DNA from: DASYPQ01 sp041488095
GTDB taxonomy: Bacteria; Planctomycetota; UBA1135; GCA-002686595
NCBI GenBank assembly: GCA_041488095.1
Contig: JBGPOP010000015.1
Location: 1-64,000 of the forward strand
Reading direction: 5' to 3'
Length of the DNA stretch: 64,000 nt
Below the pieces are notes generated by a model. That model saw only the letters and a list, made by a program, of their open reading frames with translations, had not been told where the DNA came from and did no database searches. The position numbers were made by a program, and so were the translations under genes. Positions 35,860 through 44,108 of the stretch are shown in pieces. How positions within the stretch are numbered: position 1 is the stretch's first letter; each line of letters starts with the position of its first letter.

Positions 35860-38037
35860 ATGAAGCCTGCCGGAACCGTTCTGCTCGCCATCGCCGCGGT
35901 CCTGGTGACGCTCGGGGTGTGGTGGCTGACCGGCGTCGGGGGGAAGGAGCCTGCGCCGCCGTCCCGCGCGATTCGGGCGGAGGCTCCCGGACCGGGCCGG
36001 ACGACCGAGCCGGCCCTCGAGACGCCAGCGGCAGAGCGCACCTCCACGAAGGAGGCCGTCCCGGGCGATCGCTCCGCGGCGGTCCCAGTCCTCGCCGAGG
36101 AGGCGGAGTCCTCCCTGCGCGGCCGGACTGTCGACTCCCGCGACCGGCCCGTTCCCGGCGCCGAGATCCGTGCGATGGGACGCCCCGCGGCTGACCTCGC
36201 CTTCATCGACCGCGAATATCAGGAGGAAGAGCGAGAGACCGTGCGGACGCAGAGCGGCGACCAGGGAGAGTTCGAGATGCGGTTGCCGGTCGGGCGCCCG
36301 CACGATCTGCGCGTCGATGCCAAGGGATTCGCCGAGGCAATGGCCCGGTGGGTCTACGCCGGGCAGGACGTCACGGTCGTGCTCCTGCGCGGAGCGTCGA
36401 TCCACGGAACGGTCCGGCGGAAGCAAGACCTCGCTCCCGTCGCAGGCGCGGAGGTGAGGGTCTTCTCCTCCACAGATGTCCAATTGTGGAAAGGCACGAC
36501 GGACGGAGAGGGGCGCTACTCCGTTGCGGACCTGTACCCCGGAGACGTCGTGCTGCTGGTCATCCCGGAGCAGGAGAGAGCCGAGAGCCTCAGCCTCCAT
36601 CTGGAGGAAGGCGAAGCGGTGCCCTGCGATGTCGAGGTCTCGATCGGTTCGGTCGTCACGGGCGCGGTGAGGGACAAGGCGACCGGGCTGCCCATCGAAG
36701 GGGCAGAGATCGGCGCGTGGTCCTTCGACGCCAAGGTCGTTCGCACCGACGCGTCGGGGAGCTACGCGCTCCCAGGCGTAATCAACGCCCCCAACGTCCG
36801 CCTCTGCGCCCGTGCGTCCGGCTACGGCAGGTACGAGATCCTCGTCCATCCCGGCGAGGGGGACGTCGTGCGCGCGGACTTCGAGCTGACGCGCGGGCGG
36901 ACCGCCCGCGGACGCGTCGTTTCTCGCGACGGCGCGCCGGTCGCGGGAGCGTACGTGGCGGCCGCCTCACAGACCCGGAGCGACCGGTGGTTGGTCCGCA
37001 GCGACTGGGTCTCGAAGCGGACAGCTTCCGACGGCCGCTTCGAGCTCACGGGGCTGCGCACCGATCAGCCCCACCTCCTGGTCGTGCATCAGGAACGCCT
37101 CGCGACCACGGTGTCCAAGGGCTTCGACACGGGAGCCGGCAACACGATCGACCTCGGGGACATCGTGCTCCCGGCCGCCGCGAGCCTTGGCGGCGCGGTC
37201 GTGACACAGGACGGAGAGCCGATCCAGGGGATCTTCGTCACCCTCGACCCGCCCGGTGCGGAGGGCTACGACTTCATGAACCGGTTCGACCATCGCGAAA
37301 TCCAGACGGGGGTGGAGGGTTCCTTCCACTTCGCCGATCTCGCGCCGGGCAAGTGCTTCCTGCGCGTGAAGACCGGGGACCTCTCGATCCGGCGCGAGCT
37401 CGAGGTCGACCTCGCCGAGGGTGAGGCGCGACGCGGCGTCAGGATGGAGCTGGGGGAAGGGATGTCGATCCGCGGCCGCGTCGTCGATCCGCGCGATCGG
37501 GGCGTCGAGGGAGCGAGCCTGATCCTTGTTCCCGCGGATCCCGATCAGAACGGTGGCGTCGCGAGCGCGCGTTCACGCACGGACGGCCGCTTCGTGTTCT
37601 CGTTGCTCGAGGCGGGCAACTACGACATCACCGCCTCCTACCACGACATGCACGGTCGCTCGGGAGACGACCACGATCTCGTCGATGGCCGGGTTGCGGG
37701 GGTCGCAGCGGGCGCGAGCGGGGTCCTGATCCGGCTCCAGCTCGCCGCCTACGTGCGCGGGACGGTGCTCTCGCCCGATGGAGTGGCCGTGCCCCGCGCG
37801 CTGGTCGTCGCCGCGGACGCGGACGGCCGCCGCGTCGGCGAGGAGATGACCGACGCGGAGGGGCGGTTCCGCATCCGCATGGCCGCGACCGCGACCGTGA
37901 CGCTCCGGGCCTGGCTGACCCGGCGCGTTCCGGAGGCGGAAGGGGAGGACTACGCCGACGAGACGCAGCCGCCGCAGGCGATCCAGACCGGGGTGCGCGG
38001 GGGAGACGTCGACATCGTGCTCGTGGTGGCGAAGTAG
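35860..38037 (+). CDS. membrane-anchored protein with seven carboxypeptidase-regulatory-like repeats
   Basis: A 725-residue protein with one N-terminal helix (about 5-26), a Pro/Glu linker, then seven beta-sandwich repeats opening in the style LRGRTVDSRDRPVPGAEI. Further openings are IHGTVRRKQDLAPVAGAEV, VTGAVRDKATGLPIEGAEI, ARGRVVSRDGAPVAGAYV, LGGAVVTQDGEPIQGIFV, IRGRVVDPRDRGVEGASL and VRGTVLSPDGVAVPRALV. No enzymatic motif is present. It probably lies in the periplasm as an adhesive or scaffold protein. It shares its design with the protein at 11290. It is divergent from the BlaI operon across the palindrome and followed 1 bp later by the DUF3187 gene. Confidence 0.76.
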   Translation: MKPAGTVLLAIAAVLVTLGVWWLTGVGGKEPAPPSRAIRAEAPGPGRTTEPALETPAAERTSTKEAVPGDRSAAVPVLAEEAESSLRGRTVDSRDRPVPGAEIRAMGRPAADLAFIDREYQEEERETVRTQSGDQGEFEMRLPVGRPHDLRVDAKGFAEAMARWVYAGQDVTVVLLRGASIHGTVRRKQDLAPVAGAEVRVFSSTDVQLWKGTTDGEGRYSVADLYPGDVVLLVIPEQERAESLSLHLEEGEAVPCDVEVSIGSVVTGAVRDKATGLPIEGAEIGAWSFDAKVVRTDASGSYALPGVINAPNVRLCARASGYGRYEILVHPGEGDVVRADFELTRGRTARGRVVSRDGAPVAGAYVAAASQTRSDRWLVRSDWVSKRTASDGRFELTGLRTDQPHLLVVHQERLATTVSKGFDTGAGNTIDLGDIVLPAAASLGGAVVTQDGEPIQGIFVTLDPPGAEGYDFMNRFDHREIQTGVEGSFHFADLAPGKCFLRVKTGDLSIRRELEVDLAEGEARRGVRMELGEGMSIRGRVVDPRDRGVEGASLILVPADPDQNGGVASARSRTDGRFVFSLLEAGNYDITASYHDMHGRSGDDHDLVDGRVAGVAAGASGVLIRLQLAAYVRGTVLSPDGVAVPRALVVAADADGRRVGEEMTDAEGRFRIRMAATATVTLRAWLTRRVPEAEGEDYADETQPPQAIQTGVRGGDVDIVLVVAK

Positions 38038-38038
38038 C

Positions 38039-39073
38039 GTGGTGCGGCGTCTCCCGATTCCCTCCACGGCGCTGCTCGTAGCCGTCCCCCTCGCCCTGGG
38101 GAACGCCTGTGCGCTCGTGCCGCGGTACTCCGGCGCCCCGGCGCCGGTCGTCCGCGGCCCGATCCCGGCGCGGGTGCAAGAGCCGATCAAGCTCACCTAC
38201 CTCGCTTTCCGTCCCCGGCGCGCGGCGATCCAGCCCGAAGGCAGCACCTCCATCTCCGTGCAGAGCGCCTACACCAGCATGTTCGAGAACGGCGACTCGG
38301 GTCCCGACCAGGTCGTCCTCGACGGGGAGATCTCGCGCACGTCCCTGATCCTGCGGCGCGCGGTGGCACCCGGCGCGGACGTCGAGATCGAGCTGCCGGT
38401 CGTGTACGCGACGAGCGGCTTCCTCGACCTGATCGTCGAGGACTTCCACAGCTTCTTCGGGTTCCCGAGCGGCGGTCGCGACGAGCGCCCGCGTTTCTCG
38501 TACCAGATGGACGCTTTCCACAACGGGCGTCTCGCCTACCACCTCGAGGGGAACGAGCCCGGCCTCGGCGACGTGCCGATCGTGCTCACCCACTCGATCC
38601 TCGACGAGAGCGCGAGCTCGCCGGCCCTCTCCTGGCGCACGGGGATCGAGCTGCCGACGGGCTCCGAAAGCCGCGGTTTCGGAAACGGGAAGGTCGACTT
38701 CGGCGCGGGGCTGCTCGCGGAGCGCTCCTTCGGACGCTGGACCGCGACCGGGGCGGTCGACTGGGTCTCGGCGGAGAGCTCGCGCTCCTTCGAGCGAGCC
38801 GGCGTCGCCGCGCAGAACGATCTCGATCTTCAGCTCGGGATCGAATACCGCTGGAACGATGGCCTCTCGCTGCTCGGGGAAGCCGTGCTCAACTCGCCCG
38901 CCACGCGCGACATCCGCATCCACGAGATCGACGCCGGGACCCTCTCGATCGACGTGGGCGCCGCGTGGGACCTCGGACGCGGCTCGCGACTCCTGCTCGA
39001 CTTCGGCGAGGACGCGATCGCGGACTCGGGCCCGGACTTCACCTTGCTCGCGGCGTGGAGCTCTTCGCTGTAG
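38039..39073 (+). CDS. DUF3187-family outer-membrane protein
   Basis: A 344-residue exported protein with a GTG start 1 bp after the preceding stop, so it is translationally linked to the repeat protein. The signal peptide (about 8-24) ends GNAC, a possible lipobox. The mature part is a series of amphipathic beta strands (TSLILRRAVAPGADVEIELP, WTATGAVDWVS, DLDLQLGIEYRW and a final strand ending LLAAWSSSL), typical of the DUF3187 barrel-like family. The C-terminal hydrophobic strand is consistent with outer-membrane insertion. Function of the family is unknown. Its 3' end overlaps the convergent SGNH gene by 35 bp. Confidence 0.74.
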   Translation: MVRRLPIPSTALLVAVPLALGNACALVPRYSGAPAPVVRGPIPARVQEPIKLTYLAFRPRRAAIQPEGSTSISVQSAYTSMFENGDSGPDQVVLDGEISRTSLILRRAVAPGADVEIELPVVYATSGFLDLIVEDFHSFFGFPSGGRDERPRFSYQMDAFHNGRLAYHLEGNEPGLGDVPIVLTHSILDESASSPALSWRTGIELPTGSESRGFGNGKVDFGAGLLAERSFGRWTATGAVDWVSAESSRSFERAGVAAQNDLDLQLGIEYRWNDGLSLLGEAVLNSPATRDIRIHEIDAGTLSIDVGAAWDLGRGSRLLLDFGEDAIADSGPDFTLLAAWSSSL

Positions 39074-40118
39074 CGCTGGCGACGCGCGCGCCCTCGAGCA
39101 GCCTCGGGCTCGAGAGCAGCTTCGCGAGCACGGCCTCGGCGATCAGCGCGTGTCCGAGGCGGTTGGGGTGCTCGTCGTCGGCGCGCAGCTCGCTGGTCGA
39201 CCGTCCGCTCTCCCGCCACGCGGGCAGGGCGTCGAGCGTGTCGAAGCCCGCGGCACGCGCGGCGTCGATCACCTGGCGGTGGAGGTCGGCGTAGGGGTAG
39301 TCCTCCCAGCGCTCGAACCGCCACAGCGTCGGCAGCACGACGACGAGCACGCGCGTCCCCCCCGACGCCGTGGCCGCGCGGATCTCCTCGAAGGCGTCGA
39401 GGACGCCGCGCCACTTCTCGGGGTCCCGATGCAGGTAGACGAACACGTCGCCCCCGCCCAGGCGGTCCTGGTCCCACATGCGCTTCTCGAAGGCGAAGAA
39501 ACGCAGAAGGGCGGAGTGCTCCCACCACACGGGTTCGCGGAAGTGCTGGTGGAGCTGTTGGATCGGTTCGTCCTCGGGATCGTTCAGGTAATAGCCGATG
39601 ATCACGAGATCGGGCGAGAGCGGCATCGCCTTGTGGCGCACGACGAGCGCCTCGTCGTGCGTGCTGTAGCCCGAGACGCCCATGTTCAGGACCTCGAAGC
39701 GGCGGCTCCCGCCCGCCTCGCTCGAGTTCAAGCGTCCCTCCAGGACTTTCGGCCAGGCCTCCTCGCCGGAGACGCGCATCCCGAACGTCATCGAATCGCC
39801 GATCGCGGCGATGCGCACGTCGCCGGCTCTCCGCTCCGGGAGCGGCTCGCCGTCGCGCATGCCCAGGCTGTTCGTCTCGACGCGCAGGCCGTTCACGCTC
39901 CGGTGGATGCCCGGCTTCATCTCGTAGTCGAGCCCGGGGACGCTCGAGCGCCGGTGCACGAGGTTCTTCCAGAGCGTCCCGTCCGCGCTGGTCATCGGGC
40001 GGCGGTACTCGGGCGGCTGGAAGAGACGCAGGAAGATCTCGCCGCCGACCGCTGCGGTCGAGATCACGACGGCGAGCGCAAGGAGGAGCTTGCTCGCCCG
40101 AGCAGGAGAGGAGGCCAT
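39039..40118 (-). CDS. membrane-anchored SGNH/GDSL hydrolase
   Basis: A 359-residue protein with one N-terminal helix (about 9-32) and a periplasmic SGNH esterase domain. The nucleophile S109 is in AAIGDSMTFG, GVSGYSTHDE gives the glycine block, IIGYYLNDPEDE the asparagine block, and DDEHPNRLGHALIAEA the final Asp-His pair. Typical substrates are acetylated glycans or lipids. It converges with, and overlaps, the DUF3187 gene. Three further SGNH proteins occur in the window (46511, 49106 and 62205). Confidence 0.85.
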   Translation of the reverse strand: MASSPARASKLLLALAVVISTAAVGGEIFLRLFQPPEYRRPMTSADGTLWKNLVHRRSSVPGLDYEMKPGIHRSVNGLRVETNSLGMRDGEPLPERRAGDVRIAAIGDSMTFGMRVSGEEAWPKVLEGRLNSSEAGGSRRFEVLNMGVSGYSTHDEALVVRHKAMPLSPDLVIIGYYLNDPEDEPIQQLHQHFREPVWWEHSALLRFFAFEKRMWDQDRLGGGDVFVYLHRDPEKWRGVLDAFEEIRAATASGGTRVLVVVLPTLWRFERWEDYPYADLHRQVIDAARAAGFDTLDALPAWRESGRSTSELRADDEHPNRLGHALIAEAVLAKLLSSPRLLEGARVASATAKSSTPRAR

Positions 40119-40185
40119 GCGGGAGGGGGACGGAACCCTCCCTGGATCGACCCTTGGAGGCGCGGGAGCTGAGAGCGCCCCGGTT

Positions 40186-40428
40186 TCAGAACTCGCCGGC
40201 CATCATGCGCCGCCAGAAGGAGCGCCGGGGAGCCCGCGGCTCGAACTTGGCGCAGTCGCCGCGCAGGTTGAGCTTCTCGTGTTCGCCGGGGATCTCCTGC
40301 TCCCTGAGGAAGGCGTCCTTCTGCGTCTGCTCCATGAACTCGGGGAACCAGCAGCCGGTGCGCGGCGCCTCGTAGGGCGCTCGCTTGAAGTGCCTGCAGT
40401 CCCGGCAGTCGACCTTCTTCTTCACCAT
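40186..40428 (-). CDS. small four-cysteine putative zinc-binding protein
   Basis: An 80-residue protein with C8-x2-C11 (VDCRDCRHFKRAP), C26 in TGCWFP and C59 in GDCAKF. This spacing suggests a single metal site formed by a split knuckle. The rest is charged and helical, ending in a basic patch (RRSFWRRMMAGEF). I recognise the pattern as a conserved short hypothetical protein in GC-rich lineages but know no function. There is no obvious ribosome-binding site. It lies between the SGNH hydrolase and the M14 peptidase pair, all on the minus strand. Confidence 0.66.
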   Translation of the reverse strand: MVKKKVDCRDCRHFKRAPYEAPRTGCWFPEFMEQTQKDAFLREQEIPGEHEKLNLRGDCAKFEPRAPRRSFWRRMMAGEF

Positions 40429-40489
40429 CGATGGGGAGGGGAGGCGGGGGGAAGATGGCCGATGGCCCCTTGCCCCGCCAGCGCGGCGA

Positions 40490-42289
40490 TCATCGGATCT
40501 TGACCTTCAGCGAGGCGTCGCGGGCCTTCTCACCCTCCCAGCCGATCGTCGCCACCTCGCCCTGGGCGCGGAAGATCCAGCGCACGCGCACCTCGCCGCG
40601 GCCCGGGATGCCCTCCTCGCGCAGGAGGCGCGCGGGCTCGCGCTCGGCGAGCTGCATCTTCTCGGGGCGCCACAGGTCCGTGCGGAAGCCGCCCGCGAGG
40701 ACCTCGACGCCCTTCCCGGCCAGGGTGTAGGCGTCGGGCTCGCCCATCTTCTCGCCGGCCGCCCGCGCCGTGCGGGTCGGGATCAGGTGCTTGTTGCGGA
40801 ACACGACGTCGATCGCCTCGATCCCGTCGCCGAGATCGGTCACGGTGGGCTCCTCGATCGAGACGAGCGGCATCGCGCGCGCGTGCTTGATGCAGAAGAG
40901 CGCGTTCCTGTGCACCATCTCCTCGATCATGAAGGTCGGCGGCACGCGCCCGACGTCCTTGCGGAACCCCCCGATCTCGATCTTGCCGTACATCGGGTGC
41001 TCGAAGGGGTGCCAGTCGACGAAGCCGGCGCCCATCAGGAGGCTGTCGTCGAAGAACAGCCGCTCCTGCTGGGAGTTCGTGCCGAAGAAGTTGCGCCCCG
41101 GATCGGGGTTCTTCGACTTGTCCGGGAAGTACTGCTCGCCCGACCACAGCTCGTTCGTGAACGAGATGATGCCGAGGCCCTCGTAGGTCCAGTTCACGAA
41201 GCCGCCGAACACGGTGTAGAGGTCCTTCCAGATCACCATGTAGCGGTAGAAGGGGAGCATGCGCTCGCCGTCCCGGCCGAGCTCGTCGTAGACGCGCACG
41301 TCGGAGGCGGGATACTCGCCGAATCCCTCGGCCCCGGGCCCGCGCAGGATCATCCCGCCCGCGTTGTGGAAGGACTGCGCCGCGGCGATGTTCGGGTGAG
41401 CCAGGAGGAACCGCGCGATGCAGCGCGTCTCGGGCCAGTACAGCGGATAGGGTCCCGCGCCGCCCTGCACCTGCTCCGGCTCCCAGAACGACGGCCAGGC
41501 GCGGTTCATGTCGTACCCTCCGGGCGGGTCCTCGTTGATCAGGCCGTCGCCGTCGTTGTCGATGCCCTCTTCGCCGAGCAGGATCCAGTCGCCCTTGATC
41601 CCCTTGTCGTTCTGCGGGACGGGCACCATCACGCGAGGGTCGTCCGGGTCGAGGCGGTGCGTCCCGTGGCCGGGCATGTACTTGCGCATCTGCGTGATCT
41701 GCCCGTCGCCGTCGAGATCGTCGGGACCGTCCTCGTCGAACCGCCCGTCGTGGTCGTCGTCGGTCGGCTGGTAGCCCGTGCGCGAGCTGTGCGCGCTGTT
41801 CGCGTTCTCGAACCAGTGCGCGCGGCCGTCGGGGTTCTGCATCGGCAGGAGGTAGAGCGCCGAACCGTCGAGCAGCTCGGTGATCTCGGCATTGCTGCCG
41901 TAGTTCTCGAGCGCGTACCAGGCGGCGTACACGGCCGCCTCCGCTCCCTGGACCTCGTTGCCGTGGACGTTGCCGTCGATCCACATCGCCGGCTTCTCGG
42001 AGTCCTTTCCCGTCGCCGAGTTGTTGATCGTGTACACGCGCATCTCGCGGCTCTCGACGCTGTGCCCGATGACCTCGTGGCGAACGAGGCTCGGGAAGGC
42101 GGCCTCGAGCCGGTCGAGCAGCGCGTAGATCTCGGGAACGTCGTAGAAGCGGTTCCAGGGGATCTCGACCTTGGGCCGGTGGCCGACCGGCGTGCCCGGG
42201 AAGCCCGGCTCCTGGGGCGCTGGTGCAATCGGCTTCGCGGCTCCGACCTGGATGACGAAGAGGAGGAACGTGGACGCGAGGGCCGACAT
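40490..42289 (-). CDS. exported M14 zinc carboxypeptidase
   Basis: A 599-residue exported metallocarboxypeptidase. After the signal (about 1-17) the catalytic domain has zinc ligands H109 and E112 in DGNVHGNEVQGAEA and H308 in SFHNAGG. NPDGR (152-156) binds the substrate carboxylate, and a catalytic glutamate is likely in IISFTNELW. Two Asp/Asn/Gly-rich calcium-loop-like inserts (DDDHDGRFDEDGPDDLDGDG, 177-196, and GIDNDGDGLINEDPPGGYD) interrupt the domain. The C-terminal 130 residues form an extra beta domain. Its ATG overlaps the stop of the preceding M14-like gene (TGATG), so the pair is coupled. Confidence 0.88.
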   Translation of the reverse strand: MSALASTFLLFVIQVGAAKPIAPAPQEPGFPGTPVGHRPKVEIPWNRFYDVPEIYALLDRLEAAFPSLVRHEVIGHSVESREMRVYTINNSATGKDSEKPAMWIDGNVHGNEVQGAEAAVYAAWYALENYGSNAEITELLDGSALYLLPMQNPDGRAHWFENANSAHSSRTGYQPTDDDHDGRFDEDGPDDLDGDGQITQMRKYMPGHGTHRLDPDDPRVMVPVPQNDKGIKGDWILLGEEGIDNDGDGLINEDPPGGYDMNRAWPSFWEPEQVQGGAGPYPLYWPETRCIARFLLAHPNIAAAQSFHNAGGMILRGPGAEGFGEYPASDVRVYDELGRDGERMLPFYRYMVIWKDLYTVFGGFVNWTYEGLGIISFTNELWSGEQYFPDKSKNPDPGRNFFGTNSQQERLFFDDSLLMGAGFVDWHPFEHPMYGKIEIGGFRKDVGRVPPTFMIEEMVHRNALFCIKHARAMPLVSIEEPTVTDLGDGIEAIDVVFRNKHLIPTRTARAAGEKMGEPDAYTLAGKGVEVLAGGFRTDLWRPEKMQLAEREPARLLREEGIPGRGEVRVRWIFRAQGEVATIGWEGEKARDASLKVKIR

Positions 42290-44013
42290 CACTTCACCTC
42301 CGGGACGGCTCGAGCCGTGCCTGCGTGGTCCGTGTCCGCCTCGACCGCGAGCGCGGACGGCGCCGCGCCGTGGACGAGCCAGCGCAGCTTCTTCCTGCCG
42401 CCGCTGCCGGGCACGTCGTAGACGAGCTCCTCGCGGTTGCCGGCCAGGAGCCGCGCACCCTCCGGAACATGAATCGACACGCGGGCGGGCCGAACGGCCT
42501 CGGAGTGCCTGCCCGCGACGCTCATCAGCGGGAGCAGCGCGTCGTTCGCGAGCGCGGCCTCGATCTCCCACACGCCGTTGCCGAGGTCCTTGGCTGTGCA
42601 CGGGGAGAGCCGCAGGCGAGGCAGCATCTCCGCGAGGCTGACCAGGAACTCGAGCTCGCCCGCCGCCAGCGCGTCGCGCTCGCCCTCGGGCGGCTCGATC
42701 GTCGCGAAGGGCGCCCAGCCGCCGATCTCGACGTCGCCGAGCTCGGGGTGCTTGAACTTCTTCCAGGGCACGAAGCGATCGCCCTCGCCCTTGGCGTCCA
42801 CCCAGCGCAGTCGTTTGGCCTCGTCGGAGGGCGCGGGCTTCTCCTCGTCCTTGGCGGGCGCGGCTCCCTCCCCGCCCTCTTCCTTCTTCTGGCCTTCCTC
42901 CTTCTTCGGCTCGGGCGTGTCGAGAGGGATCGACCACAGCGAGAGGTTCAGGCACCACAGCCCGCGCTCGTACCGGCACCAGGCCTGGAACGTGCCGTGG
43001 TCGTCGCCCTCGCTCTTCGGATGGCCCTTGGCGACCCGCTTGTAGCGCTTGCCGATCTCCTCGAGCAGCGCCGCATCCGACTCGGGCACGCCCTCGGGCG
43101 GCAGACGCTTGACGCTGGGCGCGTCGTCCTTGACCGTCTTGGGCTTCTCGGCCAGGTCGTCGAGCGCGCCGTAGGTCAGCACCAGGGAGATGTCCTTGTG
43201 CTCCAGGACGAAGTCGCACAGGTCGCGCGCCTCGGGCTCGTCGGTCGCGAAGAGCCCCGATTCGGGCGCGTGCTCCTTCCAGCCCTGGGGGAAGTTGCGG
43301 TTGACGACGGCGTCGAGCTCGGCGTCCTCGCTCGCCTTTCCGTCCTTGTCGGCGTCGCGACCTTCGGGCACGAGCTTCCACACACCCCTCTGGCCCTTCT
43401 TCCGGTCGGCCTGGATCGTCGCGCGCGGGTCGGCGGGATCGGCCATCCACTCGCCGTCCGGATCGGGGACGCGCATCCAGGTCACCCTCGCGTCGCCGTC
43501 GACGTCGCAGGGCGGGTCCTCGCCCTGACGACCGTCGCGGTCGTTGTCGACGCCGGTTCCGGTGGCCTGGACCTCCATGAGCGGCTTGGCGAAGCGTGCC
43601 TCGGCCGCGTCCGGGTCCGCGCGCGGGATCACGTAGAGCGTCGTCGAGTCGAGCCAGGCCTTGATCCGCGGATCGCTCGCATAGCCTTCGGCCAGGCGCT
43701 GGGCGTGGTCGAGCGCGAGCCCGCTCGTCCACACGCGCGGCCCGTCGACGTCGGCGACGAGCAGGATCGCGGGCCGGCCGGAATCGCGCACGCCGGCGGC
43801 GAGGCGCAGCGCCTCGATCTTCCTGCCGCCGCGCGAGGGCAGCGTCCCGACCGGGATCACGGTGACGAGATCCTTGTGCTCGGTCGCGAGGCGCGCCATC
43901 GCGACCTGGAGCTGGCGGTAGTCGAGCAAGGGGGCGCGCGAGGTCTCCTGCGCCGCGCCGAAGACGGGGTGGCAGCCGAGGGCGTTCGCGACGAGCAGCG
44001 GGGCGATGAGCAT
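42289..44013 (-). CDS. degenerate M14-like protein, probably non-catalytic
   Basis: A 574-residue lipoprotein-like protein (signal ending LGC, C14) paralogous to the M14 peptidase encoded after it. The corresponding region, ILLVADVDGPRVWTSGLALD, lacks the HxxE zinc motif, and no second zinc histidine is evident. Calcium-loop-like elements remain (GTGVDNDRDGRQGEDPP, DADKDGKASEDAELDAV), as does the fold's VYAIPxxxPDA-type strand (LYVIPRADPDAAEARF). A Glu/Lys/Pro-rich insert (about 350-385) and a C-terminal beta domain follow. ATG 44013 has GGAG 9 nt upstream; an ATG at 44049 is in frame but poorer. It may be a substrate-binding or regulatory partner of the active enzyme. Confidence 0.78.
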   Translation of the reverse strand: MLIAPLLVANALGCHPVFGAAQETSRAPLLDYRQLQVAMARLATEHKDLVTVIPVGTLPSRGGRKIEALRLAAGVRDSGRPAILLVADVDGPRVWTSGLALDHAQRLAEGYASDPRIKAWLDSTTLYVIPRADPDAAEARFAKPLMEVQATGTGVDNDRDGRQGEDPPCDVDGDARVTWMRVPDPDGEWMADPADPRATIQADRKKGQRGVWKLVPEGRDADKDGKASEDAELDAVVNRNFPQGWKEHAPESGLFATDEPEARDLCDFVLEHKDISLVLTYGALDDLAEKPKTVKDDAPSVKRLPPEGVPESDAALLEEIGKRYKRVAKGHPKSEGDDHGTFQAWCRYERGLWCLNLSLWSIPLDTPEPKKEEGQKKEEGGEGAAPAKDEEKPAPSDEAKRLRWVDAKGEGDRFVPWKKFKHPELGDVEIGGWAPFATIEPPEGERDALAAGELEFLVSLAEMLPRLRLSPCTAKDLGNGVWEIEAALANDALLPLMSVAGRHSEAVRPARVSIHVPEGARLLAGNREELVYDVPGSGGRKKLRWLVHGAAPSALAVEADTDHAGTARAVPEVK

Positions 44014-44108
44014 GGATCGGGCTCCGGTCGGTCCGTGGAGGGCGCACAAGATAGCGCCCCGGGCGTGCTCGCAGAAGCGGACGCGAGGTCTTTACGGGCG
44101 ATCGACCT

